Source: Zongyangia hominis
GTDB taxonomy: Bacteria > Bacillota > Clostridia > Oscillospirales > Ruminococcaceae
Direction of reading: 5' to 3'
Assembly (NCBI RefSeq): GCF_014385095.1
Contig: NZ_JACRTC010000002.1
Location: 62,001-126,000, forward strand
Length of the DNA stretch: 64,000 nt
Shown piece after piece: positions 17,021 through 24,729 of the stretch. The notes beneath the pieces are model-generated. The model made no database searches. It worked only from the letters and a program-made list of their open reading frames with translations, and had not been told where the DNA came from. How positions within the stretch are numbered: position 1 is the stretch's first letter; every line of letters begins with the position of its first letter. The translations under genes were made by a program, and so were the position numbers.

Positions 17021-17671
17021 TTATACAGGCATCGGAATGCCCGGAATTCCGGCTTCCTTAAACGCCTCGAATACATTTACTTTACGAACGGACCAGGCGC
17101 TATGGTTCAGGTCCGTAATCGCGCAATCCATATTCAAGCCGAAGAACATTGCATTCCGTTTGTCACACAGTTTCAACTGCTGAATGGGTGCAATCGGCTT
17201 AAATGCGATTTTTATATTTTTTCCAACCTTCATCACCTTCTGGATATAGCACAGCATACAGTATTGGTCGGGAGAAGTTACGCCCTTCATCTCTGTATTT
17301 TCCTTGCAGATGATTGCCGGGAAACGTTTCAGTTCCGCAATGCCCTCTTCCGTGAGAGTAGAACATCTGTCAAAAATCTCCGGCGGAACATTGTATTTTG
17401 TTAACGCACGGTTTGCGATCACCGACACCACGCCCGTGCTAAAAACATCCTCATCGCAAGTAACAATCAGCTGATAATACTCCTTGCTGAAGGATTGGAT
17501 GGCAATCATCATCTCTGCCGAGGAGTCTGCCATCTGGGGATAATTAATATTGTATGTTAAGTTGACCGTGCCTCCCGGCTGATTGGATACAGCAACATTG
17601 TTAGTACCGGTCTGCTGTAGGGTGGGGGTAGCCAGTTGGTCGGTCTGCTTAATGCTCAGATCGTTGTTCAT
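17021..17671 (-). CDS. Unknown partner protein of the ATPase operon, 216 residues
   Basis: I do not recognise the main domain. Residues about 21-46 form an N/Q/G-rich beta-prone stretch (NNVAVSNQPGGTVNLTYNIN) that resembles the C-terminal tail of the upstream protein. The rest is globular, with several cysteines (CMLCY, KLCDKR). ATG at 17671 follows an AGGCGG-type site just past the upstream stop. Tight spacing with the ATPase (12 bases) says that the two act together. The layout recalls middle or effector components of predicted three-gene ABC-ATPase conflict systems (ABC-3C), but this is only an analogy. Confidence 0.6.
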   Translation of the reverse strand: MNNDLSIKQTDQLATPTLQQTGTNNVAVSNQPGGTVNLTYNINYPQMADSSAEMMIAIQSFSKEYYQLIVTCDEDVFSTGVVSVIANRALTKYNVPPEIFDRCSTLTEEGIAELKRFPAIICKENTEMKGVTSPDQYCMLCYIQKVMKVGKNIKIAFKPIAPIQQLKLCDKRNAMFFGLNMDCAITDLNHSAWSVRKVNVFEAFKEAGIPGIPMPV

Positions 17672-17682
17672 AATGTACCGCC

Positions 17683-18246
17683 TCAAAAGTTAAAGTTCAT
17701 CGTACCGTTATTCGTCAGATTGAAGTTTTTTTCTCCGTTTTGGATGACATTGATCTGCTGTTGAATAACGGTCATTTTTTTATCGTTTTGGGCGGCACCT
17801 GATGGCTCATCGTCATCCACGACCTCCGCCTCTATTGGTTCAGCGTCATCTTCTGATGATGCTGGGCTTTTTCTTTTTGTCCCGGCAGCATTTTTCAAAA
17901 TAGAAAGGAACAAATCTGCCAGCTGCCTTCCTGCGTTGAAGCTATCTATTTCAGGCAGGTATTCCCTAAAACTGTCACAAAGACTCAAAACCGTCTCATC
18001 CGAAAAGTCATGGATGTAGGACACAAAATTTTCAGTTTCGATATATGGGCTAATCTTCTTTGCAATTCTGGAGATGCCCGTTTGTCCATTGAAATAAGAA
18101 CGATAAGTGACCTCAGACTGCTCGTCCAGCGCACTTTGGCCATCTTCCGTGACGATGACTTCAAAAAGTGTTTTTACAAAAGCCCCCTGGCTACTTGACC
18201 CGCCAATTATCGGATGCAGTATTTGCACGAAGTCCTTGAATTCCAT
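17683..18246 (-). CDS. Unknown first protein of the ATPase operon, 187 residues
   Basis: The N-terminal 115 residues are helical (EFKDFVQILHPIIGGSSSQG at the start) with no motif that I can name. An acidic linker follows (EDDAEPIEAEVVDDDEP). The last 23 residues (165-187) are N/F/G-rich and beta-prone (INVIQNGEKNFNLTNNGT and then MNFNF). This looks like a signalling or amyloid-type tail, with a similar stretch near the start of the next protein. GGCGAGGAG lies before the ATG. It is the first gene of the minus-strand operon and diverges from the early phage genes. Confidence 0.6.
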   Translation of the reverse strand: MEFKDFVQILHPIIGGSSSQGAFVKTLFEVIVTEDGQSALDEQSEVTYRSYFNGQTGISRIAKKISPYIETENFVSYIHDFSDETVLSLCDSFREYLPEIDSFNAGRQLADLFLSILKNAAGTKRKSPASSEDDAEPIEAEVVDDDEPSGAAQNDKKMTVIQQQINVIQNGEKNFNLTNNGTMNFNF

Positions 18247-18269
18247 GTTTTCTTATCTCCTCGCCGAAA

Positions 18270-18306
18270 CCTATCAAAGCCTATCAGTGGCTACCTAATC
18301 CTATCA
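18270..18306. promoter_or_regulatory. Three CCTATCA repeats phased at 10 and 20 bp
   Basis: Exact copies of CCTATCA start at 18270, 18280 and 18300, with a poor fourth match at 18290. Spacing by whole helical turns puts all copies on one face of the DNA. They lie just upstream of the ATPase operon, between it and the divergent early genes. They are probably a regulator binding site. Confidence 0.5.
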
Positions 18307-18514
18307 GCCCGATTTTCTATAATGATTACAGAAGCTGACACAAAACAGCTTCCGCGACAGGGCAAACCCCTGCGGCAGCGACTGCAATATATATTGTAAC
18401 AGAAACTTGTGAATATTTCTACCCGTTTCGCTAATTTCCTTTCTGCGTTCGCAAATTTGAAGTCGCAATCGTGAACTCGCCCTTTCGCCATTTGACTATG
18501 AGGAGGTGAAGATC

Positions 18515-18646
18515 ATGGCTAAGAACACGAAGCAGACCTCAAAAGCTGTTGCTTCCAAAGCAAGCAAGATTTTGAGGGACAACCGCTACGGCGCAAAGTC
18601 TAAATCCGTTGCTGGAAGCGCTTTAGCACAGACCAAGAAGAATTAA
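18515..18646 (+). CDS. Small basic protein, 43 residues
   Basis: The frame starts MAKNTKQTSKAVASKASKIL and ends with a Lys-rich tail (AQTKKN). GAGGAGGTG lies 6 bases before the ATG. It is strongly basic and alanine/serine-rich, so DNA or RNA binding is possible. Similar short proteins recur at the start of clostridial phage early regions in my memory. It is the first plus-strand gene of the phage right arm. Confidence 0.7.
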   Translation: MAKNTKQTSKAVASKASKILRDNRYGAKSKSVAGSALAQTKKN

Positions 18647-18746
18647 GCATCTTTGGTCGGCGGCGACTGATAACAATCAACCCGCCAAATTTTGTCCCGA
18701 GCAGACATTAACTGCTCACCGCCGGATACCGCATCATTTGATCACT

Positions 18747-18919
18747 GATGGCTCAACGGTACCCGGCGGCACAAGTAAATAATGTAGCTGCCTTTTGAGC
18801 GGGTTTGCTGCAGACCGAAACGGAGAACTCCGTTAGGACTGCGGTCGGTTTCTTGCACCCATTTTTAGGCAGCACCCAGAGTCCTCCGTTTCGAGAAATC
18901 GAAAATCGGAGGACTTTTT
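18747..18919 (+). ncRNA. Structured leader with terminator-like hairpin over the ribosome site
   Basis: It forms nested stems GCTCAA/TTGAGC (18751-18756 with 18795-18800) and GGCGGC/GCTGCC (18765-18770 with 18787-18792), then a palindrome AACGGAGAACTCCGTT. Last comes an 8-bp stem GTCCTCCG/CGGAGGAC (18881-18888 with 18907-18914) followed by TTTTT and, one base later, the ATG at 18921. The last stem holds the GGAGG ribosome site and also looks like an intrinsic terminator. AACGGAG upstream could pair with CTCCGTT of that stem, giving an antiterminator. The RNA role is inferred. Confidence 0.5.
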
Positions 18920-18920
18920 C

Positions 18921-19430
18921 ATGAAAACCAATGACAATCAGACCACCCCGCAGATCTACTATCGCCCCCTCCATAAGTGGATTGAAGTCACCCTGGAGGA
19001 AAAACAGAATTGGGAACGCTTCATCGGCACAACCCGCAAATCGAAGCAGAGAGCAGGCACCTGCTGCATTCCTTATAAGAAAAGCTACAAGTGCGATGGC
19101 CTGTGTGAGGAATGTGAGTATCGCTGTATTCCCAAGGATGCACCCCAGCACCTTTCCATCGATGGCGAGATGGAAATTACGCAGAAGAACGGCACACGAA
19201 ATAGCTTCCTTGCCGATGAGGCCATGACCACAGAAATCGGCATCGACAGTATGATCCTGAACCACCTTCTTTCCGAACTGCGGGATTCCGACCCGGAAAG
19301 CTATCAGATTCTTATGGTTCTGGCTGACGGGCTGTCCGAGCGCGCCAGTGCTGAAAAGCTGAATATGCCTCGAAACACCTTTGTGTACAAGAAAAATCAG
19401 CTGTTGAAGCGCATCCGCGAAAATTTCTAA
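18921..19430 (+). CDS. Sigma-factor-like early regulator, 169 residues
   Basis: The C-terminal third resembles sigma-70 region 4: DPESYQILMVLADGLSERAS then AEKLNMPRNTFVYKKNQLLKRI, a helix-turn-helix that reads promoter -35 elements. The middle has a cysteine cluster (CC, CDGLCEECEYRC) that may bind metal. It is too short for a full sigma factor and could act as an anti-terminator-like or accessory factor. A structured leader with its ribosome site inside a hairpin precedes it. It is a candidate for the factor that reads the repeated ACTTG-N15-AGAG sites. Confidence 0.65.
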   Translation: MKTNDNQTTPQIYYRPLHKWIEVTLEEKQNWERFIGTTRKSKQRAGTCCIPYKKSYKCDGLCEECEYRCIPKDAPQHLSIDGEMEITQKNGTRNSFLADEAMTTEIGIDSMILNHLLSELRDSDPESYQILMVLADGLSERASAEKLNMPRNTFVYKKNQLLKRIRENF

Positions 19431-19525
19431 AAAAAATAATTTCTCTTTCGGCCATTTCTTCCTTTTCTGTCCAGATGGATCGATGAAAGGCAACACAAGA
19501 CGCCTTGGGAAAGGAGGAAACGCCG

Positions 19526-19735
19526 ATGAGTAACACCGCAAAAAACTACCCCGGCACCGCGGCGGACGAAGATATCGTGGAAATCCTTACCGCCATCAGC
19601 GTGGTGTCCCGTAGACTGGCACGGAATATCGCAGCCGTCAGCCAGCAGAGTCAAACCAAGGAAGGAGGAAAACAGAATGAGCAAAATCAAGTTGCTTTTG
19701 GATGTCGTCGAGGATGCCCGTGCTGTAGCCGATAG
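19526..19735 (+). CDS. Unknown small protein, 69 residues
   Basis: It starts MSNTAKNYPGTAADEDIVEI with AAAGGAGG upstream. It overlaps the next gene by 59 bases in another frame, and its last 20 residues fall in that overlap. The conserved-looking part is residues 1-50, a helical segment (AISVVSRRLARNIAAVSQQS). Function unknown. Confidence 0.5.
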   Translation: MSNTAKNYPGTAADEDIVEILTAISVVSRRLARNIAAVSQQSQTKEGGKQNEQNQVAFGCRRGCPCCSR

Positions 19736-20060
19736 TCTTATCCCGGTTATCGAGAAATTCAAGAACCTGGCCGAGAGCCTGCAGGCTGTAGCAGATGCCC
19801 TGGCATCTACGGAAACGAAGGCAGAACGCGTAGATGCTCATCCTGAAGAGCCGAAAGCCCTGCCTCAAGAGGCCAAAGCTGAAGCCACTCCTTCTTTGGA
19901 ACAGGTCAGAGCCGTCCTCGCGGACAAGTCCCGAAAGGGGCACACCGCTGAAATTCGCGCTCTGCTCCAGAAGTACGGCGCAGCCAAGCTGTCCGGAATC
20001 GACCCCGTCCACTACGAGGCACTCGTTGCCGAAGCGGAGGTACTCGGTGATGGCAACTAA
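19677..20060 (+). CDS. Unknown helical phage protein, 127 residues
   Basis: It starts MSKIKLLLDVVEDARAVADS with AAGGAGG just upstream. It has two amphipathic helices, an acidic proline-rich linker, then a C-terminal segment (LEQVRAVLADKSRKGHTAEI) resembling the small C-terminal domain seen in rRNA-biogenesis-annotated phage proteins. It overlaps the DUF2800 gene by 11 bases and is thus in the replication operon. Function unknown. Confidence 0.65.
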   Translation: MSKIKLLLDVVEDARAVADSLIPVIEKFKNLAESLQAVADALASTETKAERVDAHPEEPKALPQEAKAEATPSLEQVRAVLADKSRKGHTAEIRALLQKYGAAKLSGIDPVHYEALVAEAEVLGDGN

Positions 20061-21177
20061 GCACGCTGTTCTGTCCGCATCATCGTCCGAGCGATGGCTG
20101 AACTGCCCACCCTCCGCAAGGCTATGCGAAACCTACGAGGACAAAAGCAGTGACTATGCCGCCGAAGGTACCGATGCTCATGCGTTGGCTGAAGCCAGGC
20201 TCAAGCAGGCACTGGGAATTCCCACGGAAGACCCGGTCGAAAATCTCACCTGGTACAACGCTGAGATGGAAGATTGCGCCCAAGGGTATGCAGCCTATGT
20301 GGTAGAGCTTTTGGAAACCGCCAAACAGACTTGCTCCGACCCTGTGGTCATGATCGAGCAACGGGTGGACTTCTCCCGTTGGGTCCCCGGAGGATTCGGC
20401 ACCGGCGACTGTATCTGCATCGCAGAAGGTCTGCTGAACATAGTGGATCTGAAATACGGTGCCGGGATTGAAGTCAGCGCAGACCACAATCCCCAGATGA
20501 TGCTCTACGCCTTGGGTGCCTTGGAAATCTTCGATGGCATCTACGACATTGACACCGTCCGCATGACCATCTATCAGCCCCGGAAGTCCAACATCAGCAT
20601 CTTCGAGATGTCCAAGGACGCTCTGCTCACCTGGGCAGACACTGAACTGACCGAAAAAGCACGGCTGGCATACGAGGGTCAGGGCAACTTCAGCTGCGGC
20701 GAATGGTGCCGGTTCTGCAAGGCAAAGGCCGAATGCAGAGAACGCGCCATCTACAATCTGAGGCTCGCCCAATACGACTTCCTGAACCCGGCTCTGCTCC
20801 AGGACGAGGAGATTGCCGACATTCTGGGTCGTATCGATGCACTGACATCCTGGGCATCCGATGTAAAGGAATATGCCCTTCAGCAAGCCATCAGCGGTAA
20901 GGAATGGACCGGCTGGAAACTGGTCGAAGGTCGTTCCAACCGCAAGTACACCAGTGAGGCCGATGTTGCCGCTGCTGTTGAAAGCGTAGGACTTGACCCC
21001 TATGAGCGAAAAGTTCTTGGTGTCACCGCCATGCAAAAGCTGCTGGGCAAGACCCGCTTTGAGGAGCTTCTCTCTCCCTACATTGAAAAGCCGCAAGGGA
21101 AACCCACGCTCGTGCTGGAGAGCGACAAACGTCCGGCGATGAATACAGCCAAAAACGATTTTATGGAGGAATTTTGA
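20050..21177 (+). CDS. DUF2800 nuclease-like protein
   Basis: A 375-residue protein of the DUF2800 type, thought to be a PD-(D/E)XK nuclease related to Cas4 and RecB. It begins HAVLSASSSERWLNCPPSAR, the family hallmark. It has the nuclease-like GDCICIAEGLLNIVDLKYG block (about 120-138), where the Asp and the D-x-K pattern would bind metal, and a cysteine cluster CGEWCRFCKAKAEC (about 217-230) that could hold an Fe-S cluster. The start at 20050 is set by family length, since the open frame extends further upstream through the previous gene. Its neighbour is a DUF2815 protein, a constant pairing in clostridial phages. Confidence 0.85.
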   Translation: MATKHAVLSASSSERWLNCPPSARLCETYEDKSSDYAAEGTDAHALAEARLKQALGIPTEDPVENLTWYNAEMEDCAQGYAAYVVELLETAKQTCSDPVVMIEQRVDFSRWVPGGFGTGDCICIAEGLLNIVDLKYGAGIEVSADHNPQMMLYALGALEIFDGIYDIDTVRMTIYQPRKSNISIFEMSKDALLTWADTELTEKARLAYEGQGNFSCGEWCRFCKAKAECRERAIYNLRLAQYDFLNPALLQDEEIADILGRIDALTSWASDVKEYALQQAISGKEWTGWKLVEGRSNRKYTSEADVAAAVESVGLDPYERKVLGVTAMQKLLGKTRFEELLSPYIEKPQGKPTLVLESDKRPAMNTAKNDFMEEF

Positions 21178-21178
21178 T

Positions 21179-21754
21179 ATGTCTAACAACACAACCAGAG
21201 CCACCAATCCCATGAAAGTTATCACCGGTCCCGATACCCGTTGGTCTTACGCCAATGTCTGGGAGCCCAAGTCCATCAACGGCGGCGCAGCGAAGTACAG
21301 CGTCAGCCTCATCATCCCGAAATCCGATACCAAGACAGTCGCTAAGATCAAGGCGGCAATCGAAGCTGCATACCAGGAGGGTCAGGCCAAGCTGAAGGGC
21401 AACGGTCGCTCCGTGCCTCCTCTCGCTGCCATTAAAAATCCGTTGAGAGACGGAGATCTGGAGCGTCCCGACGACCCCGCGTATGCTAACGCATACTTCG
21501 TCAACGCCAACTCCGCTACCGCTCCCGGCATCGTGGATGCGGACCGCAACCCCGTGCTGACCCGTTCCGAAGTTTATTCCGGCGTATATGGCCGTGCCAG
21601 CATCAACTTCTATGCCTTCAACTCCAACGGAAATAAGGGAATCGCCTGCGGTCTGAACAACCTGCAGCTGATTCGTCCCGGTGAGCCTCTGGGCGGCAAA
21701 GCCAGCGCTGAGTCCGATTTCGCAACTGACGATGACGAGGATTTCCTCGGTTAA
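21179..21754 (+). CDS. DUF2815 single-stranded DNA-binding-like protein
   Basis: A 191-residue protein of the DUF2815 family, related in fold to T7 gp2.5-type single-stranded DNA-binding proteins. Visible signs are the RWSYANVWEPKSINGGAAKY block, IIPKSDTKTV, GRASINFYAFNSNGNKGIAC and an acidic tail (DDDEDFLG) typical of ssDNA-binding proteins that dock partners. It begins one base after the DUF2800 stop. It probably coats single strands during phage replication. Confidence 0.85.
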   Translation: MSNNTTRATNPMKVITGPDTRWSYANVWEPKSINGGAAKYSVSLIIPKSDTKTVAKIKAAIEAAYQEGQAKLKGNGRSVPPLAAIKNPLRDGDLERPDDPAYANAYFVNANSATAPGIVDADRNPVLTRSEVYSGVYGRASINFYAFNSNGNKGIACGLNNLQLIRPGEPLGGKASAESDFATDDDEDFLG

Positions 21755-21774
21755 GACAATGGAGGTAAAAAACT

Positions 21775-21963
21775 ATGACAACGATTCAGACCATTCTCAT
21801 CACCGCACTCCTGTTCGCCTGGCTGTGCATCAGCATCAGCTTCCTGGTGACTTCCATCCAGTCCTTCGTCTATGACCGCAAACGCGAAAAGCGTGAGCTG
21901 GCCCAGGCTGAACGTGACAAGGAATATCATGCCAAGCGCATGGAGGAACTGCTGAACAAGTAA
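21775..21963 (+). CDS. Small single-pass membrane protein, 62 residues
   Basis: One hydrophobic helix (about 5-32) is followed by a charged, helical tail (KREKRELAQAERDKEYHAKR). GGAGG lies before the ATG. It sits between the ssDNA-binding protein and the polymerase. No function can be assigned; a membrane anchor for replication proteins is possible. Confidence 0.6.
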   Translation: MTTIQTILITALLFAWLCISISFLVTSIQSFVYDRKREKRELAQAERDKEYHAKRMEELLNK

Positions 21964-22030
21964 TCATCCATCCCCATGGGCGGTAGAGCAATCTGCCGCC
22001 CTATCGGGGAATGTGAAAGGACCGGTGAAC

Positions 22031-23971
22031 ATGAAAACTCTCTCAATTGATATCGAGACTTACAGCGATCAGCCACTTGCAAAAACCGGCGTATATCGCT
22101 ATGTGGAGTCTCCCGTATTTGAAATATTGCTTTTCTCCTATAGTGCGGATGGTGGTCCCGTCCAGCTGGTCGATCTGGCCTGCGGAGAGAAGATTCCGAC
22201 AGACATTCTCGCCGCTCTGGAGGACGATTCTGTTACCAAGTGGGCCTTCAATGCCAGCTTTGAACGCATCTGCCTTTCCCGGTATCTTGGCTATCCCACC
22301 GGTGAATACCTTGCTCCGGACTCTTGGAAATGCTCCATGGTCTGGGCTGCCACAATGGGACTGCCGCTTTCCCTGGAAGGCGTCGGTGCCGTGCTGGGTC
22401 TGGAAAAGCAAAAGCTGACTGAAGGCAAAGAACTCATCAAGTATTTTTGTCAGCCCTGTGCGCCCACGAAATCCAACGGTCAGCGTACCCGCAACCTTCC
22501 GGCCCATGCCCCGGATAAGTGGCTGGCTTTCAAAAAATACAATATCCGTGATGTGGAAACCGAAATGGCTATCCAGGCTCGGCTTTCTAAATTTCCGGTG
22601 CCGGACAGCGTATGGGACGAGTACCACCTGGATCAGGAGATCAATGATCGGGGTGTGGGGCTGGATATGGAATTGGTGCGGCAGGCCATTCAGATGGACG
22701 GTCGATCCCGCTCCGAACTGACTCATGCCATGAAGGAACTGACCGCCCTGGACAACCCCAACTCCGTCCAGCAGATGAAGCAGTGGCTTTCGGATAATGG
22801 CCTGGAAACGGATACCCTGGGCAAAAAAGCCGTGGCTGAAATGCTGAAGACCGCGCCCCCAGAATTGCAGACTGTTCTGACCCTGCGTCAGCAGCTTGCC
22901 AAATCCTCGGTGAAGAAATACCAGGCAATGGAGACTGCTGTTTGCGCCGATGGCCGCGCCAGGGGTATGTTCCAGTTCTATGGTGCCAATCGCACCGGAA
23001 GATGGGCAGGCCGCATCATTCAAATGCAGAATCTGCCCCAGAACCATTTGAACGACCTCTCTGAAGCCCGAAGCCTTGTCCGCAGCGGTGATTTTGAAGC
23101 TGTGGAGATGCTCTATGAGGATGTACCGGACACGTTATCCCAGCTGATCCGCACAGCATTTGTCCCTCAGAACGGCAGGAAATTCATCGTTGCCGACTTC
23201 TCTGCCATTGAAGCCCGGGTCATTGCATGGCTTGCCGGGGAGACTTGGCGGCAGGAGGTCTTTGCCGAGGGCAAGGACATCTACTGCGCGTCTGCATCTC
23301 AGATGTTCGGCGTTCCGGTGGAAAAGCACGGCATCAACGGTCACCTCCGTCAGAAAGGCAAAATTGCCGAATTGGCCCTTGGCTATGGTGGCTCGGTAGG
23401 GGCGCTGAAAGCAATGGGTGCTCTGGAAATGGGCCTGACGGAAGAGGAATTGCCGCCCCTGGTGGCTGCCTGGCGACAGTCCAACCCCAACATTACCAAG
23501 CTGTGGTGGGATGTTGACCGCGCCGCTATGGAGGCTGTCCGATACAAGCACACCAATGAAACCCACGGCATTGAATTTTCCTGCAAAAGCGGGATGTTGT
23601 TCATCTCGCTCCCTTCCGGCAGACAGCTTGCCTATGTGAAGCCGAAAATCGGAGAGAACAAGTTCGGCGGCGATTGTATCACCTACGAGGGCATCGGCAG
23701 TACGAAAAAGTGGGAGCGGCTGGATTCTTACGGTCCCAAGTTCGTGGAAAACATTGTGCAGGCAACCGCCCGAGACATCCTCTGCTATGCCATGAATACG
23801 CTCCGTTGCTGCTCCATCGTGATGCACATCCATGACGAGGTAGTCATTGAGGCTGATCCCCGGATGTCCATGCAGGCAGTCTGCGACCAGATGGGCATGA
23901 CTCCGCCTTGGGCAAAGGGGCTGCAGCTTCGTGCCGATGGCTATGAGACCAATTTTTATAAGAAAGATTAA
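22031..23971 (+). CDS. Phage family A DNA polymerase with 3'-5' exonuclease
   Basis: A 646-residue replicative polymerase. The exonuclease domain starts with LSIDIETYSD (Asp7, Glu9). Polymerase motif A is DFSAIEARVIAWLAGE (about 386), motif B includes KIAELALGYGGSVGAL, and motif C is HIHDEVVIE (about 598). There is no 5' nuclease domain, as usual for phage enzymes. ATG at 22031 fits the exonuclease start; a GTG 18 bases upstream is less likely. It is in the replication operon and followed 13 bases later by a DUF4406-like gene. Confidence 0.95.
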   Translation: MKTLSIDIETYSDQPLAKTGVYRYVESPVFEILLFSYSADGGPVQLVDLACGEKIPTDILAALEDDSVTKWAFNASFERICLSRYLGYPTGEYLAPDSWKCSMVWAATMGLPLSLEGVGAVLGLEKQKLTEGKELIKYFCQPCAPTKSNGQRTRNLPAHAPDKWLAFKKYNIRDVETEMAIQARLSKFPVPDSVWDEYHLDQEINDRGVGLDMELVRQAIQMDGRSRSELTHAMKELTALDNPNSVQQMKQWLSDNGLETDTLGKKAVAEMLKTAPPELQTVLTLRQQLAKSSVKKYQAMETAVCADGRARGMFQFYGANRTGRWAGRIIQMQNLPQNHLNDLSEARSLVRSGDFEAVEMLYEDVPDTLSQLIRTAFVPQNGRKFIVADFSAIEARVIAWLAGETWRQEVFAEGKDIYCASASQMFGVPVEKHGINGHLRQKGKIAELALGYGGSVGALKAMGALEMGLTEEELPPLVAAWRQSNPNITKLWWDVDRAAMEAVRYKHTNETHGIEFSCKSGMLFISLPSGRQLAYVKPKIGENKFGGDCITYEGIGSTKKWERLDSYGPKFVENIVQATARDILCYAMNTLRCCSIVMHIHDEVVIEADPRMSMQAVCDQMGMTPPWAKGLQLRADGYETNFYKKD

Positions 23972-23984
23972 CGAGGTAAATCCC

Positions 23985-24422
23985 ATGAGTATAAACAAAT
24001 TCAACAGCGAGGGGTATTATGACCCCACTGCCTTCGAGGCAATGTCAGCGGTAGAAAAAGAAGAGAAGGCGCTCCGTGCATTCCGTCCCATCGTGTACAT
24101 CTGCTCACCCTATGCCGGAGATGTTCCTGCCAATGTCGAAAATGCTCGAAAGTACAGCCGCTTCGCCGTGGATGCCGGATATATTCCCATCGCACCCCAC
24201 CTGCTGTTTCCGCAGTTTCTGAATGATACCAATCCGAAAGAGCGCCAGCTTGGGCTGTTCTTCGGGAATGCCCTCATGAGCAAGTGCAGCGAGGTGTGGG
24301 TATTTGGAGAGCATATCTCAGAAGGCATGGCTGCGGAGATCAAGCGCGCCAAGTGGAAGAATTACAGACTGCGTTATTTTTCTGAAGATTTTAAGGAGGT
24401 ACACAATGTTTGCAATAACTGA
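23985..24422 (+). CDS. DUF4406-like protein (nucleoside deoxyribosyltransferase fold)
   Basis: A 145-residue protein. After a short acidic N-terminus it has VYICSPYAGDVPANVENARK and later APHLLFPQFL and SEVWVFGEHISEGMAAEI. This pattern is typical of the nucleoside 2-deoxyribosyltransferase-like fold. Phage members of this fold may act on nucleotides, but no substrate can be named. It lies between polymerase and primase genes. It overlaps the next gene by 17 bases. Confidence 0.7.
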   Translation: MSINKFNSEGYYDPTAFEAMSAVEKEEKALRAFRPIVYICSPYAGDVPANVENARKYSRFAVDAGYIPIAPHLLFPQFLNDTNPKERQLGLFFGNALMSKCSEVWVFGEHISEGMAAEIKRAKWKNYRLRYFSEDFKEVHNVCNN

Positions 24423-24729
24423 AGGAACCAGAAAGGTTTTCGGAACGGAAATCACCACCTACACCAGAGACGTCGTCAGTGCCAACCTTCTGGAAGTGGA
24501 GGCCGGTACAAACGGGTTCCAGGGTGGCGATGCAGGACACGGCAGCCGCGCTTATATCCGCATTGAGAATATGGGCGGCACCGCCATTCAAGTGAACGCA
24601 CTGGGGCATGACGGCGGGGATGGCTTTGAACTGCATCTCGGCGGCGACTGCGAATTGGAAACCATGATTACGGCACTCAAGTTTATTACGAAAGCCCTGG
24701 AAGATGGGGCCAAGGAGGTGTATGACTGA
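24406..24729 (+). CDS. Unknown phage protein, 107 residues
   Basis: It starts MFAITEGTRKVFGTEITTYT with AAGGAGG upstream. It is rich in glycine and acidic residues in the middle (GFQGGDAGHGSR) and has a helical C-terminus. Its stop and the start of the primase-helicase share one base (TGATG). I cannot assign it. Confidence 0.6.
   Translation: MFAITEGTRKVFGTEITTYTRDVVSANLLEVEAGTNGFQGGDAGHGSRAYIRIENMGGTAIQVNALGHDGGDGFELHLGGDCELETMITALKFITKALEDGAKEVYD

Noticed and set aside
18753..19541. Minus-strand open frame of 262 codons across the early regulator and its leader
   Set aside because: It overlaps the sigma-like gene and the structured leader, lacks a ribosome site, and has no recognisable domain.
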